From Amphimedon queenslandica (lineage: Eukaryota; Porifera; Demospongiae; Haplosclerida; Niphatidae): 22,247 bases of DNA. Each line of letters starts with the position of its first letter. The stretch's first letter is position 1. Made by a program: the position numbers and the translations under genes. The stretch lies in the NCBI RefSeq assembly GCF_000090795.2, contig NW_003546382.1:139951-162197 (forward strand), in the 5' to 3' direction. Shown here in pieces: positions 18,508 to 22,247 of this stretch. The notes under the pieces are model-generated. The model ran no database searches. It was not told where the DNA came from and was given only the letters and a program-made list of their open reading frames with translations.

Positions 18508-21500
18508 CTATAAATGAATGAGAAATTAAATAGAAAATTACTAAAAATACATTTATACTTTGAATTGTCTCCTCATTTTCCTCTGTTTCTAGTCCTAGTG
18601 TTTAATGATCATGATGATAAATGCATAAGTTCATGTTTACTTTTGTTAACAAAGTCTGCTTGCAATTTTTCGAATTTGTCCATCATTATTTTTTTGTAAG
18701 CATCATAATTTTTTCGGAGCTCTTCTTTTTCTGCCACAATCTTCTCTGCATTTTCTCCTAGTATATTAATTATAATTATAATTATGCATATCTGCATTAC
18801 AATAATATTGTACAGAAGGAAATTTTGGAGGGACTAAATTTTGGCAAATTGCTAAATTTTGGATGATTGGCAAATTTTAATTTGGCAAATTTTAATTTGG
18901 CAAATTTGTGGCCATGTGCCATTGAGCATGCGCATAATGGCTCAAAATCGTGAATTTTTATTTTAGTGAATGGCTATCAAAATGCCAAATTCACCAAATT
19001 CAACTACCTCCAAAATTTCCTTCCATACAGTAATTGATTGCATTCTTACTCTCAATAGCAAGGTCTGTTTGCAATTTTTCATTTTCCGCCATAATTGTAT
19101 CAATTTCTTTTCGCTGCTCTTCTTTGTCTGCTCCAGTCTTTTCTACTTCTTTCCCTTTAATAATAAAGCATTTATCATTGTTGCTCATACATTATGACTA
19201 TTGATTTATAACAACATCATAACAAATTTTAATCAAACACCTTTCACATTTTTCATTCTATTAACAGCCCATGCAGTCCCATTAATAATTTTATGTACAC
19301 ATTTACATACCGGTACACTGTTCATGTTTTATGTCTAAATCATTAGTTTCTTTGTCAAGTTGTTCCTTTTCTTTATCTGTCTCAACCAATTTACCTTGTG
19401 CCTTAACTGATTGTATTTCATCTTCGAACAAAATAATAACAATAATAATTAACATAGTCACTATAGTCATGTTTACTTTCTTTCTCAGACTGAAATAAAG
19501 CAAGCTTCTCTTCTAGTAATTTGTTTTTTTCTTTCAGTTTCTCATTTTCCTATTATTATCATAACAATGAAAATAGTTTAAATTTCTCACTAACTTCTTC
19601 ACGTTCTGTTACTTTCTCTTGTAAAGACTGTTTTGTCTCAGCTAATGAAATATATAAACTAGATCTATTATAGTATCATTTTATACCTGCTAGTTTTTGT
19701 AACCTTTCACTTTCTGCAAAACTGCTACTCAGCATCCCTTTTTTAGTTTTAAGTGTTTCTTTCAACAACTTTGTTTCTTTTTTCAATAACTTTGCCTCTT
19801 CCTTTGATGACTCTGCCTCTTTCTTAATCGATTCTGCTTCTTTCTTAATTGCCTTATTTTTCTATAAAATAAATATTAAACGTAACAAACTATATGATGC
19901 AAGAAATGACATTAGCTCTACTTGATTAAATGATGTACCTTATTTAAAGTGTTCACTTCCTCTGTACTATTAATCAGTTGTACACTCAATGACAGCATCA
20001 ATTGTTTCATTAAACCACTACTAGTTGATAATGATGAAGTGTATTCATCTATTTCTGTTGTAGTAGCAGTGGAGGTGTCCTTTACCTGTTATTAATAATA
20101 AATATCAGTTCATAAAATAGTCTATTTACCTCATACACAGTGCAGTATCCAATAGTTAATCTCTTCACTTTGTTTTCTTTCAATACATCAATATTATTAA
20201 GAGCAGCTGTAATTAACTCCTCAAATAGAATTAAAGGGAAGGAACAAGTGATGGTGAAAGAATTGCTCTTTCTAACAACATTTAATTTGACATGTGGTGA
20301 TGAATTCTCAAATACAGCTAAAGAAAGTCTGTGGACATCATTAAGTGTCGATTCATTAGCATCTTTGTCAACAAGAATGGTAATGATTTCACACTCAAGT
20401 GGTGAAGGATATGAAAGCTGTATACTAGTATTCAGACACTGAGTGAGTTTTATTTTCTTTAGCTCTTCAACAGCTTCTTTATATTCCTTTATAACTGGTT
20501 TAGCCTCCTCTATATTGAACTCATTGACAAAGAACTCCAGCACACTAATATCATCAAGCTGACAGCTATCACTAACTAATTGTAGAATGCTATGGATATC
20601 TTGACGATGAGCTAGTTGTGGCCTTAATATTTTGTCATAAGTACCTAATACGTATTTGATATTATCTAGTCTTAGAGACTGAGGGTTGCTCATCATGATT
20701 GACCCCACTTTGAAAAATGTTTGTCCCATCTTTAATCGCATCGACTGAAACTGAGAAGTGATATTCATAGGAAGATAAATTTTTAACCCTAATTTAAATT
20801 ATACTATGGTATCATAAAGAGCTGAATTCTTACCATTGGCATCATTTGCTTTAATGGAGTCATCACTGTGATAAACTTCTCCTATAAACTATTATTTACG
20901 TGTCTTTTCTACAAGTATACTTACTGTACTCCTTCTGAATAGCACATCCTATCTCAGCAGTGGCTGATACTTTGCACAAAATCTCAGCAAATGCTTTAAG
21001 CATTTGATAGTCAATACAAACAGCTTCCTTTACTTGAATCAACAATGCTTCTCCTTGTATAGTTTGGAGGATCATCTCTTTTATCAGTTTCGCTGTATGC
21101 AAAATTAAAATCAACTGAGGCAATGCAGTCAAAAGAGACTGTTGAGCTGAATGACAAGCCAGAATTTTACATGCTGGATGCTCTTTAAAGAAATAATAAA
21201 TATATATGCTCAATTTTATTAAACTTACTCTCCCCATCTATTCCATCAGCTACTCCATTCTCTCCTAATTCCCTCAATGCTGATACCAACGAATAGATAG
21301 TAGGACCACCATTCTTCTGAACATTATCAGCTTTCTGTAACCATGCTTTGAGACACTCACGTAGACAACTCTCAACTTTTCTTTCATCTTCTCTAATAGC
21401 ATCTAGTGTAGTAGAGGATAGACCAAGATAAAGACCAAGATCATAATAATGGACTGCTGAATAACCATGTCTTCTGAGTAATTGAAGTACCTCAGCAAGA

Positions 21501-21596
21501 TCAGTAACTAAATTTAATTTCAATTATAATGTTATGGTAGACTAAAATACTTCGTAGTTGATTATGAGAGTCTGTCGATACAAGAGAAGCATTCAT
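17450..21596 (-). CDS. Gene C: Death domain - central module - coiled coil - tandem MATH protein (14 exons, 1052 aa)
   Basis: Exons: 21596-21551, 21507-21229, 21182-20925, 20881-20834, 20788-20130, 20085-19939, 19861-19687, 19641-19595, 19549-19477, 19421-19311, 19154-19050, 18757-18641, 18594-18559, 18507-17450. All phases agree and the total is divisible by three. Residues 16-108 are a Death domain ([38 protein letters not shown]). Residues about 208-427 are the central module. Then comes a long Lys/Glu coiled coil (to about 700), then two MATH (TRAF-C-like) domains at about 744-873 and 889-1052, each with the YSHQEGYKLCLRVRANG or TQKEKQGYRFVFMVYPNG strand and the LKWPVRGKVKLELLNR or LKFPFRGEFTLQAVNC strand. 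MATH domains in TRAFs bind receptor tails and adaptors. There is no RING or TRAF zinc finger, so E3 ligase activity is not expected. The role as an adaptor is inferred. Confidence 0.85.
18559..20085 (-). other. Gene C exons 6-13: linker and coiled coil
   Basis: Exon 6 carries a Ser/Thr-rich linker and the conserved [16 protein letters not shown] stretch, matching exons 6 and 7 of gene A, which has an extra intron there. Exons 7-13 are short, Lys/Glu-rich and predicted coiled coil (IKKEAESIKKEAESSKEEAK; ENEKLKEKNKLLEEKLALF; AENEKLQTDLAIE; EKLQADFVNK). Exons 11 and 12 resemble each other (ADKEEQRKEIDTIMAENEKL and AEKEELRKNYDAYKKIMMDK), which suggests exon duplication lengthened the coil. Confidence 0.7.
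18815..19023. mobile_element. MITE-like element in an intron of gene C
   Basis: GAAGGAAATTTTGGAGG at 18815-18831 is exactly matched by its complement at 19007-19023, and the similarity may run a few bases further out. The interior has tandem GGCAAATTTTAATTT units. It accounts for most of the unusually long 292-nt intron between exons 11 and 12. Confidence 0.7.
20130..21596 (-). other. Gene C exons 1-5: Death domain and central module
   Basis: Leader (MNASLVSTDSHNQLR), Death domain, helical extension (KHPACKIL to KEY), a 48-nt linker exon and the 659-nt central-module exon follow exactly the order and phases of gene A. Between A and C the Death and module exons are mostly the same residue by residue (for example [10 protein letters not shown] and [20 protein letters not shown]), so the two genes arose by a fairly recent duplication. 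An internal ATG at 20768 lies within the module exon and is not the start. Confidence 0.82.
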
Positions 21597-21984
21597 TGGG
21601 GCGGCAGTCCTGGATTTAAAAAGAAGGGTGGGGAATAACAACCCCCACGCAATTGCTTTACTCTAATATCATAGATGCTAATATTTTGTGGACTTTGTGC
21701 ATGTGCAGTCCATACGCCAACTGCACCGGAAGTCATAAACGCCTGTATAGCTATATAGCTAATTTTATTTGCAATACAATACACAACATGAATAATTAAT
21801 GAGCTTCTCATTTATTTGATATCTTTTTTACTTTTAATACCATACGCATAAAACTTGCTAAAAGTACACAGTACATGTATATCTATCATCATAAAAAATA
21901 TCAAAAAATTTAGATACACTATAACAAAACTAAAAGTAGCAGAACTCCTCAACTTCCATCACTGCTTGTAGTGTTTGCGACAAT
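21597..21984. other. Upstream region of gene C and downstream of gene D
   Basis: No coding exon is seen. The gene C promoter should lie here. The part next to the start is more GC-rich (GGGGCGGCAGTCCTGG and a CCCCCAC run), and an element insertion near the start is possible but has no clear ends. Confidence 0.4.
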
Positions 21985-22200
21985 CTATACTTGCTGTCCA
22001 TTTACTAATAACAAAAGAAGAGCCAGAAGAACATATTTCAGAAGTTTAAAGTTGTTCCAGCCAGAAATGAGGATGCTGTGATATCTGAAAGTCCTCAGCA
22101 CAAAATATGAAGCAATGACTGGTGTACAATCACGCTCTATAAATATTTCAGACCACTTCATTAAAGTAGAATGACTTACCAATGATTCTGAGCCTGGACT
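21985..22200 (-). CDS. Gene D, last two exons (partial, runs off the right edge)
   Basis: Exons 22200-22180 and 22136-21985 (TAG at 21987-21985) join in phase 1. They encode SRLRIIERDCTPVIASYF, then RTFRYHSILISG, and a hydrophobic C-terminus (LLKYVLLALLLLLVNGQQV) that could be a membrane anchor. The family is not recognised. It lies on the same strand as genes A-C, about 390 bp upstream of gene C; whether it belongs to the cluster cannot be judged from 57 residues. Confidence 0.4.
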   Translation of the reverse strand, partial: SPGSESLVSHSTLMKWSEIFIERDCTPVIASYFVLRTFRYHSILISGWNNFKLLKYVLLALLLLLVNGQQV

Positions 22201-22247
22201 CTGTAGGGTAAAGTACAAATAGTAAAATTTATGACATGAGACAATGG

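Noticed and set aside
20082..20768. ATG at 20768 as the start of a separate gene
   Set aside because: The frame extends upstream through an acceptor to exons that match gene A; it is inside the central-module exon of gene C.
1..22247. tRNA, rRNA genes and CRISPR-like spaced repeats
   Set aside because: No cloverleaf with A and B boxes, no rRNA core sequence, and the only regular repeats are the 177-bp arrays without unique spacers.

Overview
The window reads as animal nuclear DNA. It is AT-rich, with compact multi-exon genes, introns mostly about 45-60 nt (some longer), microexons and many small inverted-repeat elements. The families (Death domains joined to ankyrin, MATH or SAMHD1-like HD modules) and the intron size fit a demosponge such as Amphimedon. 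That assignment is inference; no species marker is present. Exon models were built by eye from GT/AG sites, intron phase and paralogue comparison, so boundaries may be off by a few bases.

The core is a cluster of three related genes on the minus strand. From right to left they are: (C) 21596-17450, Death domain, central module, coiled coil, two MATH domains; (B) 15797-10787, Death domain, divergent central module, about 28 ankyrin repeats, with a one-base frameshift near the 3' end; (A) 5574-592, Death domain, central module, coiled coil, SAMHD1-like HD domain. A and C share the same first five exons and intron phases and are clear tandem duplicates up to the start of the coiled coil, after which the C-terminal parts are unrelated. 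B has the same plan in more divergent form. The cluster therefore looks like one N-terminal adaptor cassette joined to three different C-terminal modules.

The HD domain of gene A keeps the SAMHD1 fold signature over some 15 exons, but all four metal-binding positions (human H167, H206, D207, D311) are replaced by Q, Y, N and N, while the 29-exon reading frame stays open. This suggests a Death-domain pseudo-dNTPase kept for binding or scaffolding.

Other candidate genes are a small plus-strand membrane protein (15874-17374), divergent from gene B across about 76 bp; an unidentified minus-strand gene or remnant (8225-7591); and the last two exons of a minus-strand gene at the right edge (22200-21985).

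The rest is repeat-rich. Two arrays of a ~177-bp unit lie in opposite orientation on either side of gene B (9168-10330 and 16190-17140). The left one is split by a 292-bp terminal-inverted-repeat element. Two MITE-like families have two copies each (176-337 and 6147-6323; 6694-6903 and 14991-15174). There is also a 104-bp foldback (5978-6081) and an intronic element in gene C (18815-19023).
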